Shown here: positions 41,480 to 48,552 of the stretch, piece after piece
How positions within the stretch are numbered: position 1 is the stretch's first letter
Layout: every line of letters begins with the position of its first letter
Notes under the pieces: generated by a model
The model's input: the letters and a program-made list of their open reading frames with translations, nothing else
The model's database searches: none
Told to the model about the DNA's origin: nothing
Translations under genes and position numbers: made by a program
Origin: Fodinibacter sp963834965
Lineage (GTDB): Bacteria > Actinomycetota > Actinomycetes > Actinomycetales > Dermatophilaceae
NCBI GenBank assembly: GCA_963834965.1
Contig: CAWIEI010000001.1
Coordinates: 124,001-188,000, forward strand
Length of the DNA stretch: 64,000 nt
Direction of reading: 5' to 3'

Positions 41480-42241
41480 ATGTCCGTCATCGAGGACCTC
41501 AAGAACACCGTCGACACCACCCCGTTCTTCGCCGCCGTCGGCGCCACCGACCTCGCGGTCGAGAAGGTGCGCGAGGCCCGCCTGCGCGCCGACAAGGCCC
41601 GCGCCGACCTCGCCCTGCGCGCCGAGAAGACCCGCGTCGAGCTGTCCACCGACCTTGCCCCGTCCAACGTCCAGGCCCGCGCCACCAAGGCCGTCGACGA
41701 CGCCAAGGAGATCCCGGCCCTGGCCATCAACCAGACGATGGTCTTCGGCGGCAAGCTGACCGAGGCCTACGACGAGCTCGCCGCCCGCGGCCACAAGCTG
41801 GTCAAGCGCATCCAGAACCAGAAGGCCACCAAGGACCTCGTCGCCCAGGCCGATGTCACCGTCGCCCAGGTCAAGGGTGCCGTCACCTCCGCCCGCAAGG
41901 CGACCTCCGACATCGAGCGTTCCGCCAAGGCGACCATCACCACGGCGCGCAAGGAGGCCGCGAAGGTCGTCACCGTCGTCGGCGGCTCCGTCGCCGAGGA
42001 GACCAAGGTCGTCGAGGCCGAGGTCACCAAGTCGGCCAAGCGCACCCGCACCGCGGCCAAGCGCACGAGCACCACGACCAAGAACGCCACCAAGAAGGCC
42101 ACCACCTCGGCCAAGGGCGCCACGACCAGCGTTCGCAAGACCGCCGTCGCCGCGGAGAAGGCCACCGAAAAGGCCACCGAAAAGGTCGGCACCGCGCCCC
42201 TCACCCCGGCCGAGAAGCCGGCCACCCCGGCCGCGGGCTGA
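41480..42241 (+). CDS. HbhA-like heparin-binding hemagglutinin homologue
   Basis: A 253-residue protein with a long helical, coiled-coil-prone body (residues 5-150, with heptad patterns such as KVREARLRADKARADLALRA) and a Lys/Ala/Thr-rich basic C-terminus (AKRTRTAAKRTSTTTKNATK). This is the layout of mycobacterial HbhA, a surface adhesin also linked to lipid inclusions. The Lys-rich tail is the part that binds heparan sulfate there. Sequence identity to HbhA is moderate, so adhesion is not proven. AAGGAG precedes ATG 41480. Confidence 0.8.
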   Translation: MSVIEDLKNTVDTTPFFAAVGATDLAVEKVREARLRADKARADLALRAEKTRVELSTDLAPSNVQARATKAVDDAKEIPALAINQTMVFGGKLTEAYDELAARGHKLVKRIQNQKATKDLVAQADVTVAQVKGAVTSARKATSDIERSAKATITTARKEAAKVVTVVGGSVAEETKVVEAEVTKSAKRTRTAAKRTSTTTKNATKKATTSAKGATTSVRKTAVAAEKATEKATEKVGTAPLTPAEKPATPAAG

Positions 42242-42310
42242 CCCTCCCCCCAGCGTCGGCCTCGGCCGACCCACCCGTCACCGGTTCCCCCCTCTCCCGG
42301 TGACACCCCG

Positions 42311-42343
42311 ACGACCGGGGCCGGCTCGACCGGCCCCGGTCGT
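42311..42343. terminator. terminator after the hbhA-like gene
   Basis: ACGACCGGGGCCGG and its perfect 14-bp complement flank a 5-base loop, 70 bases after the stop codon. Confidence 0.75.
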
Positions 42344-42384
42344 TCGGCGTCCCCGCCCGTGCCCGCGGCCAGCGAGCGTGCGTC

Positions 42385-42453
42385 ACCCCCGCGGATGCCG
42401 TGCGCACCCCCGCGCGGATGCCGTGCGCACCCCCCGCGCGGATGCCGCGCCAC
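42385..42453. repeat. short GC-rich tandem repeat
   Basis: Three near-identical units of 22-24 bases built on CCCCCGCGCGGATGCCGTGC, each containing GGATGCC. It lies between the terminator and the asparaginase promoter. Nothing else is seen in this gap of about 255 bases. Confidence 0.65.
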
Positions 42454-42485
42454 CAGGCGGATCCCGCTCGCAGCCCCGGCGCGGA

Positions 42486-42491
42486 TAGGGT
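42486..42491 (+). promoter_or_regulatory. -10 box of the asparaginase gene (leaderless)
   Basis: TAGGGT is exactly six bases before GTG 42498. Confidence 0.55.
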
Positions 42492-42497
42492 CGGGCC

Positions 42498-43499
42498 GTG
42501 CCCGACCAGACCGCATCCGCCCGCCGTGCCACCACCCCACCGGCGCTGGCCGACGCCCCCGTCGTCGCCCACGTGACGCGCGGTGGGTTCGTTGAGTCGG
42601 CCCACCGCGCCACCATCGCGGTCACCGACGCCGACGGCCGCCTCGTCCACGCCTGGGGCGGCGCCGACGACCCGGTCTTCCCGCGCAGCTCGAACAAGCC
42701 GATCCAGGCCGTGGCGATGCTGCGAGCGGGGCTCAGCCTGCCCCCGCAGCACGTCGCCCTGGCCTGCGCCAGCCACTCCGCCCAGCCCTTCCACCTCGAC
42801 GGCGTGCGCGACATGCTCACCGCGGCGGGACTGACCGAGGCCGACCTGCAGAACACCCCTGACCTGCCCTACGACCCCGACGAGCGCGACGTCTGGATCG
42901 CCGCCGGTCGCACCGCCCGCCCGCTCGCCCAGAACTGCTCGGGCAAGCACGCCGCGATGCTCGCCACGTGCCGCCTCAACGGCTGGGACCTCAGCACCTA
43001 CCGCGACACCGAGCACCCGCTCCAGCGCCTGATGGCCGACACCCTGGCCGACCTCGCCGGGGAGCCGGTCTCCGGCACCGCCGTCGACGGCTGCGGCGCC
43101 CCGGTCATGGCCGTCTCACTCACCGGGCTGGCCCGCGCCTTCGGCCGCATCGCCACCGGTGAGCCCGGTACCCCTGAGGGCGAGGTCACCGCCGCCATGC
43201 GGGCCTGGCCCGAGTTCGTGGGCGGCACCCGGCGCGACGTCACGGCCCTGATCCGGGGCACCGAGGGCCTCATCGCCAAGGACGGCGCCGAAGCGGTCTA
43301 CGCAGTCGGGCTGGCCGATGGCCGGGGCGTCGCGCTCAAGGTCGCCGACGGCGGCCAGCGGGCCCGCCCGGTGGTGCTGGCGGCGGTGCTGCGCCGCCTG
43401 GGCGTGCCGTCCACGGCCTACGCCCGCCTCGAGGACGCCACGATCCTCGGCCACGGCGAGCCGGTCGGCGCGGTGGTCGCCGTCGGCATCGAGGAGTGA
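42498..43499 (+). CDS. L-asparaginase II family protein
   Basis: A 333-residue protein of the thermolabile asparaginase-like family (COG4448), distinct from the classical type I/II enzymes. Conserved stretches include PRSSNKPIQAVAMLRAGL, ALACASHSAQPFH, NCSGKHAAMLATC and TAVDGCGAPVMAVSL. It should hydrolyse asparagine to aspartate and ammonia in the cytoplasm. The dtd gene follows seven bases after its stop. Confidence 0.9.
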   Translation: MPDQTASARRATTPPALADAPVVAHVTRGGFVESAHRATIAVTDADGRLVHAWGGADDPVFPRSSNKPIQAVAMLRAGLSLPPQHVALACASHSAQPFHLDGVRDMLTAAGLTEADLQNTPDLPYDPDERDVWIAAGRTARPLAQNCSGKHAAMLATCRLNGWDLSTYRDTEHPLQRLMADTLADLAGEPVSGTAVDGCGAPVMAVSLTGLARAFGRIATGEPGTPEGEVTAAMRAWPEFVGGTRRDVTALIRGTEGLIAKDGAEAVYAVGLADGRGVALKVADGGQRARPVVLAAVLRRLGVPSTAYARLEDATILGHGEPVGAVVAVGIEE

Positions 43500-43506
43500 G
43501 CCGCGC

Positions 43507-43932
43507 GTGAGGGCGGTGCTGCAGCGGGTCTCCCGGGCCTCCGTGACCGTCGACGGCCAGGTCGTCGGTGCGATCGACCGACCGGGCATCCTCGCGCTCG
43601 TCGGGGTCACCCACGACGACGGGCCGGAGCAGGTCGCCACGATGGCGCGCAAGATCACCGACCTGCGCATCCTGCACGGCGAGCGTTCGGTGCTCGACGA
43701 GGGTGCCCCGGTGCTCGTGGTCAGCCAGTTCACCCTCTACGCCGACACCCGCAAGGGCCGCCGCCCCTCGTGGAACGCCGCCGCCCCCGGGCCGGTCGCC
43801 GAGCCGGTGGTCGACCAGGTCATCGCGGCGCTGCGGGCCCGCGGGGTCGAGGTGCAGACCGGCCGCTTCGGCGCCCACATGGACGTCGAACTGGTCAATG
43901 ACGGCCCAGTGACGATCCTGCTCGACGTCTGA
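43507..43932 (+). CDS. dtd: D-aminoacyl-tRNA deacylase
   Basis: A 141-residue protein that removes D-amino acids from mischarged tRNA. It begins RAVLQRVSRASVTVDGQVVG and contains the two active-site motifs VSQFTLYAD and NDGPVTILLD (the trans Gly-cis Pro lies in GPVT). The GTG at 43507 starts directly at the family N-terminus. It is co-directional with and seven bases after the asparaginase gene. Confidence 0.96.
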   Translation: MRAVLQRVSRASVTVDGQVVGAIDRPGILALVGVTHDDGPEQVATMARKITDLRILHGERSVLDEGAPVLVVSQFTLYADTRKGRRPSWNAAAPGPVAEPVVDQVIAALRARGVEVQTGRFGAHMDVELVNDGPVTILLDV

Positions 43933-43936
43933 CGCC

Positions 43937-43942
43937 TACGCT
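43937..43942 (+). promoter_or_regulatory. -10 box of the DUF2516 gene (leaderless)
   Basis: TACGCT is exactly six bases before ATG 43949. Confidence 0.5.
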
Positions 43943-43948
43943 GGTCCC

Positions 43949-44269
43949 ATGTCAGCGCTCGCGCAGCTCCAGTACTGGATCGTCCTCGGCCTGTCGGTCG
44001 TGGCCCTCGGCGTCGAGCTCTACGCGCTCGTCGACTGCCTGCGTCGCCGCGCCGACGCGTTCACCGCGGCCGGCAAGCGCACCAAGCAGTTCTGGCTGCT
44101 CGTCACCGGCGTGGCAGCCCTGCTGGGGATCGTCGCCCTCGGCGGGGTCGGCTTCCTCGCCATCATCGCGATCGTCGCCGCGGGTGTGTACCTCGCCGAC
44201 GTCAAGCCGGCCCTGGACCAGGTCATGGGCCGCGGCCAGGGCAACTCGGGCCCTTACGGCCCCTGGTGA
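43949..44269 (+). CDS. DUF2516 membrane protein
   Basis: A 106-residue protein with two to three hydrophobic segments (WIVLGLSVVALGVELYALVD and LLVTGVAALLGIVAL). The motif ALVDCLRRRADAF and the end VYLADVKPALDQVMG fit DUF2516, the Rv0476 family found beside hbhA in mycobacteria. Here asparaginase and dtd separate it from the HbhA-like gene. Its last 16 bases overlap the convergent methyltransferase gene. Confidence 0.85.
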   Translation: MSALAQLQYWIVLGLSVVALGVELYALVDCLRRRADAFTAAGKRTKQFWLLVTGVAALLGIVALGGVGFLAIIAIVAAGVYLADVKPALDQVMGRGQGNSGPYGPW

Positions 44270-45102
44270 CCCGCCGCTGACCGCCCCGCACCCGGGGGTG
44301 CCGGCCCCGCCGCGGGCGCCACGGCATCCCACGCGATCGTCAGCTCACCGAGGCGCCACCGCGACGCTCCGTCGAGAACCGGCCACCCGGCATCCCGCAA
44401 CGCCCCCGCGGTCGCGAGGAACCGCTGCCGGATGCCGTACGCCGCCTGTGGTGCCTGCCGCGCCCACGCCTCGTCGAGGTCGGTGAGCAGCCGGTGCACG
44501 CCCTCGCCGGGCACGTTGCGGTGGATCAGCGCCTTGGGCAGGCGCTCGGCCACCACCCCCGGGCGCTCCAGCCCCTGCAGCCGCCAGCTCAGCGAGAGGC
44601 TGACCGGCCCGTCGGCCGTCACGGCCACCCACGTCGCGAGCCGGCCCAGCTCGTCGCAGGTGCCGTCGACGAGCAGGCCGTCGGGAGCCAGGCGCGCCAC
44701 CGTCGCGGCCCACGCCCCCGCCACCTGCGCCTCGTCGTACTGGCGCAGCACGTTGAACGCCCGCACCACCACCGGCCGGGCCTCACCGGGCAACGGCACC
44801 TCGAACCCGCCGAGCGCGAACCGCAGCCCCGGCCGCTCCAGCGGTCGCGCGGCCGCCACCCGAGCCGGGTCGATCTCGATGCCGACCACCTCGACGTCGG
44901 GGCGCACCCGCCGCAGCCGGTCGTGGAGCTCCAGGGCGGTCACCGGGGACGCGCCGTAGCCGAGGTCGACCACCACCGGCGCGGCCGTCGCACGCCGGAG
45001 CCGCCAGGCCTGCGGACCCGCCAGCCAGCGGTCGCAGCGGCGGAGCCGGTTCGGGTTCGTCGTCCCACGGGTGATGACCCCGACGGGTCTGCGCTGCGGC
45101 AC
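44254..45102 (-). CDS. class I SAM-dependent methyltransferase-like protein
   Basis: A 282-residue protein with a divergent motif I (VVVDLGYGASPVTALEL, about residues 43-59) and an acidic end of strand 2 (VVGIEIDPARVAAA). LLVDGTCDELGRLATWVAV follows. A similar methyltransferase lies near mshA in other actinomycetes. The substrate is unknown. It starts 32 bases from the divergent gene at 45135. Confidence 0.8.
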   Translation of the reverse strand: MPQRRPVGVITRGTTNPNRLRRCDRWLAGPQAWRLRRATAAPVVVDLGYGASPVTALELHDRLRRVRPDVEVVGIEIDPARVAAARPLERPGLRFALGGFEVPLPGEARPVVVRAFNVLRQYDEAQVAGAWAATVARLAPDGLLVDGTCDELGRLATWVAVTADGPVSLSLSWRLQGLERPGVVAERLPKALIHRNVPGEGVHRLLTDLDEAWARQAPQAAYGIRQRFLATAGALRDAGWPVLDGASRWRLGELTIAWDAVAPAAGPAPPGAGRSAAGHQGP

Positions 45103-45122
45103 GGCACCAGCGTAGAACCGCT

Positions 45123-45128
45123 TACCCT
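45123..45128 (+). promoter_or_regulatory. -10 box upstream of the pre-mshA gene (leaderless)
   Basis: TACCCT is exactly six bases before GTG 45135. Confidence 0.55.
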
Positions 45129-45134
45129 GAAGGG

Positions 45135-45935
45135 GTGCGTGAGTGGTGGCGGGAGCGGTCGAGGGAGGGTCAGGTCAGCCTCTCGATGGTGGCCCTGGTC
45201 GTCTCGCTCCTCGCCGCCTTGAGCCTGGGCCTCACCTCGTGGGTGCCGCACGTGCTCGAGCGCGACATCGGCGTGGCCGACGTCGCCCCCGGCCTGCTCG
45301 AGGTGGCCCAGGGCGCGCGGGGCGTGCAGTCGCTCGGAGCCGGCCTCTCGGTGGCCCTCTACGACTCGGGCTTCCGGCTGGCCCGGGGTAGCACCGTGCT
45401 CGCCGACACGGTCACCCGCGGCGCCCCGGTCACCGCCATGCTGGGCTCGGTCAAGGAGGTCGACGGCCACCTGCGCGAGCGGGTGACCGCCACCCTGATG
45501 CACGTGCGGATCGACGCCGTGACCCGGGTCAAGGACACCGTGCGCTACGTCGGCGTCGTGCACGACGACAGCACCAGCAAGCCGCTGCGCATCGACTTCC
45601 AGCCGATCGACGGCCGGATCCGGATGGATGTCGCGGTGCCCGGGGCCGACGCGCTCGCCATCCACCTCGACTGGCGGCCCGCCACAGTCGGCATCGCGCC
45701 GGCCCTGCCCGAGCGCAACCTGCGCGAGCGCGCCTACTGGGTCGACCCGACCGTGGTCGAGCAGCCGGCCTTCACCTGGGTGCTCGGCACCGACGTCTCG
45801 ATCGGGCCGGTGCAGGTGCCCCGGGCCGTCGACCTGCGCCAGGACGGCCGGATCGCCGTTCACGTGTGGGCCCCGCGGGCCGTGGTCACCGTCACGGACA
45901 CACCCCGCGACCGCGTGACAGACTCGAAGGCATGA
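45135..45935 (+). CDS. hypothetical membrane-anchored protein upstream of mshA
   Basis: A 266-residue protein with a basic N-terminus (MREWWRERSREGQVS), one membrane segment (about residues 17-36, MVALVVSLLAALSLGLTSW) and a soluble part rich in beta-strand, presumably outside the cell. I recognise no domain. Its last four bases overlap the ATG of mshA (ATGA), so expression is coupled to mycothiol synthesis. Function unknown. Confidence 0.75.
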   Translation: MREWWRERSREGQVSLSMVALVVSLLAALSLGLTSWVPHVLERDIGVADVAPGLLEVAQGARGVQSLGAGLSVALYDSGFRLARGSTVLADTVTRGAPVTAMLGSVKEVDGHLRERVTATLMHVRIDAVTRVKDTVRYVGVVHDDSTSKPLRIDFQPIDGRIRMDVAVPGADALAIHLDWRPATVGIAPALPERNLRERAYWVDPTVVEQPAFTWVLGTDVSIGPVQVPRAVDLRQDGRIAVHVWAPRAVVTVTDTPRDRVTDSKA

Positions 45936-47248
45936 CCACGCCCGCCGGACCCACGCACCTGCAGCGGGTCGCCATGGTCACCGTGCACACCTCCCCGCTG
46001 GCCCAGCCCGGTGAGGGCGACGCCGGCGGCATGAACGTCTACGTGCTCGAGGTGGCCCGCCAGCTCGCCCATCGCGGCATCGCGGTCGACCTGTTCACCC
46101 GCACCACGAGCGCCGCCCAGGCCGCCGTGGTCGAGGTCGAGCCCGGCGTCGTCGTGCGGCACGTGCCCGCCGGCCCCTACGAGGGGCTGTCCAAGGAGGA
46201 CCTCCCCGGCCAGCTGTGCGCCTTCGCCGCGGGCATGATGCGGGTGGCCGCGCACGCCCCGCCCGGCTACTACGACCTCGTGCACAGCCACTACTGGCTC
46301 TCCGGACAGGTCGGCTGGCTCGCCGCCGACCGGTGGGGCGTCCCACTGGTGCACACGATGCACACGATGGCCCGGGTCAAGAACCTGCACCTCGCCGACG
46401 GCGACCTGGCCGAGCCCATGGGCCGTGAGATCGGCGAGGCCCAGGTCGTCGAGGCCGCCGACCGCCTGGTGGCCAACACCGAGCGCGAGGCCTCCGAGCT
46501 CGTCGACCTCTACGACGCCGACCCCGACCGGGTGGTCGTGGCCGAGCCCGGGGTCGACCTGGCGGTCTTCCGCCCCGGCTCCCGGCTCGAGGCGCGCGCC
46601 GCCGTCGGCATCCCCTCGGATGCCGTGCTCCTCCTGTTCGTCGGGCGCATCCAGCCGCTCAAGGCGCCCGACGTGCTCGTCAAGGCAGCCGCCGAGCTGG
46701 TGCGTCGCCGCCCCGACCTGCGCTCGCGGCTGGTCGTCGGCATCCTCGGCGGGGCCAGCGGCTCGGGGGTGCGCAACCCGATGGGGCTGACCGAGCTCGC
46801 GCGGCAGCGCGGCATCGACGACCTGGTGCGCTTCGTGCCGCCGGTCGACCGACCGACCCTGGCCCAGTGGTACCGCGCGGCCGACGTGCTGGCCGTGCCC
46901 TCGCACAACGAGTCGTTCGGGCTGGTGGCGGTCGAGGCCCAGGCCTGCGGCACCCCGGTCGTGGCGGCCAACGTCGGGGGCCTGCCGACCGCGGTCGGTG
47001 ACGCCGGCATCCTCGTCGACGGCCACGACACCGCCGACTGGGCCACCGCCATCGCCGGGGTCGTGCTCGACCCCGAGCGGCGGGCCGGCCTGTCCCGGGC
47101 CTCGGCCGAGCACGCGGCCGGCTTCGGCTGGGCCCGCACCGCCGAGCGGCTCGCCGAGGTCTACGCCGACGCGATGGCGCGGCCCCGCGAGGCGTCGATC
47201 AACGACGCCGAGACCCTCACCGGCATCCCGCAGGCGGTCATCCCGTGA
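45932..47248 (+). CDS. mshA: D-inositol-3-phosphate glycosyltransferase
   Basis: A 438-residue GT-B glycosyltransferase that joins N-acetylglucosamine to inositol 3-phosphate, the first step of mycothiol synthesis. QPGEGDAGGMNVYVLEVARQ, DLVHSHYWLSG, GRIQPLKAPDVL and SHNESFGLVAVEAQACGTPV are characteristic. ATG 45932 overlaps the preceding gene and its stop overlaps the YbjN gene, so three genes form one translation-coupled unit. With mshD and mscR in this window it supports mycothiol as the cell thiol. Confidence 0.96.
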   Translation: MTTPAGPTHLQRVAMVTVHTSPLAQPGEGDAGGMNVYVLEVARQLAHRGIAVDLFTRTTSAAQAAVVEVEPGVVVRHVPAGPYEGLSKEDLPGQLCAFAAGMMRVAAHAPPGYYDLVHSHYWLSGQVGWLAADRWGVPLVHTMHTMARVKNLHLADGDLAEPMGREIGEAQVVEAADRLVANTEREASELVDLYDADPDRVVVAEPGVDLAVFRPGSRLEARAAVGIPSDAVLLLFVGRIQPLKAPDVLVKAAAELVRRRPDLRSRLVVGILGGASGSGVRNPMGLTELARQRGIDDLVRFVPPVDRPTLAQWYRAADVLAVPSHNESFGLVAVEAQACGTPVVAANVGGLPTAVGDAGILVDGHDTADWATAIAGVVLDPERRAGLSRASAEHAAGFGWARTAERLAEVYADAMARPREASINDAETLTGIPQAVIP

Positions 47249-47772
47249 CCGACCGCGCCACCCTGGCGGCAACGCTCGAGGCCTACCTGTGCGAGTCCGG
47301 GCACGACTGGGAGCCGGGCGCCCGCGACGACGAGTACGTCGTCTCGCTGCCCGGCGACAAGAAGCTGAAGACGGTGGCCTCGGTCGTGGTGTCCGACGCC
47401 GCGCTGTCGGTGTCGGCGTTCGTCATCCGCAACCCCGACGAGAACCACGACGAGGTCTACCGCTTCCTGCTGCGCCGCAACCTGCGCCTGCCCGGGCTGG
47501 CCTACGCCGTCGACAAGGCCGGCGACGTCTACGTCACCGGCCGCGTTCCCGCCGCAGGGGTCGACGCCGAGGTGCTCGACCAGCTGCTCGGGGTGGTGCT
47601 GACCGCCGCTGACGAGCCGTTCAACGAGCTGCTCGTCATGGGCTTCCTGAGCTCGATGCGCAAGGAGTGGGAGTGGCGCGTGTCGCGGGGCGAGAGCTTG
47701 CGCAACCTCGAGGCGTTCCGCAGCATCCTGGCCCGGCCCGGAGACCCCGGTCCCGCGGATCAGCCCGCCTGA
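47245..47772 (+). CDS. YbjN-domain protein
   Basis: A 175-residue protein of the YbjN/Tir chaperone-like fold: TVASVVVSDAALSVSAFVIR and EVYRFLLRRNLRLPGLAYAV, then AADEPFNELLVMGF. The Rv0487 relative also follows mshA. GTG 47245 overlaps the mshA stop by four bases. The role is unknown, although the fold suggests protein binding. Confidence 0.87.
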   Translation: MTDRATLAATLEAYLCESGHDWEPGARDDEYVVSLPGDKKLKTVASVVVSDAALSVSAFVIRNPDENHDEVYRFLLRRNLRLPGLAYAVDKAGDVYVTGRVPAAGVDAEVLDQLLGVVLTAADEPFNELLVMGFLSSMRKEWEWRVSRGESLRNLEAFRSILARPGDPGPADQPA

Positions 47773-47792
47773 CCCGGCCCGCGCCGGGTGGC

Positions 47793-47798
47793 TAGGCT
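47793..47798 (+). promoter_or_regulatory. -10 box of gpmA (leaderless)
   Basis: TAGGCT is exactly six bases before ATG 47805. Confidence 0.55.
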
Positions 47799-47804
47799 GG
47801 CGGC

Positions 47805-48542
47805 ATGACGGCACACACGCTCATCCTGCTGCGTCACGGCGAGTCCGACTGGAACCAGAAGAACCTGTTCACCGGGTGGGTCGATGTCGACCTCACCGAG
47901 AAGGGGCGCGCCGAGGCGGTGCGCGGTGGCCACCTGATGGCCGATGCGGGGCTGCTCCCCGACGTCGTGCACACCTCGGTGCTGCGCCGGGCGATCACCA
48001 CGGCCAACCTCGCGCTCGACGCCGCCGACCGGCACTGGATCCCGGTGCGCCGCAGCTGGCGGCTCAACGAGCGGCACTACGGCGCGCTGCAGGGCCTCGA
48101 CAAGGCAGCGACCCGCGACAAGTACGGCGACGAGCAGTTCATGCTGTGGCGCCGCAGCTTCGACACCCCGCCGCCGCCGATCGAGGCCGGCAGCGAGTTC
48201 GACCAGACCGGTGACCCGCGCTACGCGGGCGTCGAGGTGCCGCTCACCGAATGCCTCAAGGACGTCATCCCGCGGATGATGCCCTACTGGGAGAACGAGA
48301 TCCAGGCAGACCTCACCGCCGGTCACACCGTGCTCGTCACCGCCCACGGCAACTCGCTGCGGGCCCTGGTCAAGCACCTCGACGGCATCAGCGACGACGA
48401 CATCGCCGGGCTCAACATCCCCACCGGCATGCCGCTGGTCTACCGGCTCGGCGACGACTTCATGCCGACCGGCCCGGGCGAGTACCTCGACCCGGAGGCC
48501 GCCGCCGCTGCCGCCGCGGCCGTCGCCAACCAGGGCCGCTGA
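47805..48542 (+). CDS. gpmA: 2,3-bisphosphoglycerate-dependent phosphoglycerate mutase
   Basis: A 245-residue glycolytic enzyme that interconverts 3- and 2-phosphoglycerate. The phosphorylated His is in LLRHGESDWNQKNLFTGW, the second His in VTAHGNSLRALVKHLDG, and LNERHYGALQGLDKA is the substrate loop. The end AAAAAAAVANQGR is an Ala-rich tail. It is probably transcribed as a leaderless mRNA from TAGGCT. It ends 11 bases from the convergent hypothetical gene. Confidence 0.97.
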   Translation: MTAHTLILLRHGESDWNQKNLFTGWVDVDLTEKGRAEAVRGGHLMADAGLLPDVVHTSVLRRAITTANLALDAADRHWIPVRRSWRLNERHYGALQGLDKAATRDKYGDEQFMLWRRSFDTPPPPIEAGSEFDQTGDPRYAGVEVPLTECLKDVIPRMMPYWENEIQADLTAGHTVLVTAHGNSLRALVKHLDGISDDDIAGLNIPTGMPLVYRLGDDFMPTGPGEYLDPEAAAAAAAAVANQGR

Positions 48543-48552
48543 CCGACGTCGC

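Noticed and set aside
42385..42453. Tandem units that might suggest a CRISPR array.
   Set aside because: The units are contiguous, with no unique spacers, and GC-rich; no cas genes are present in the window.
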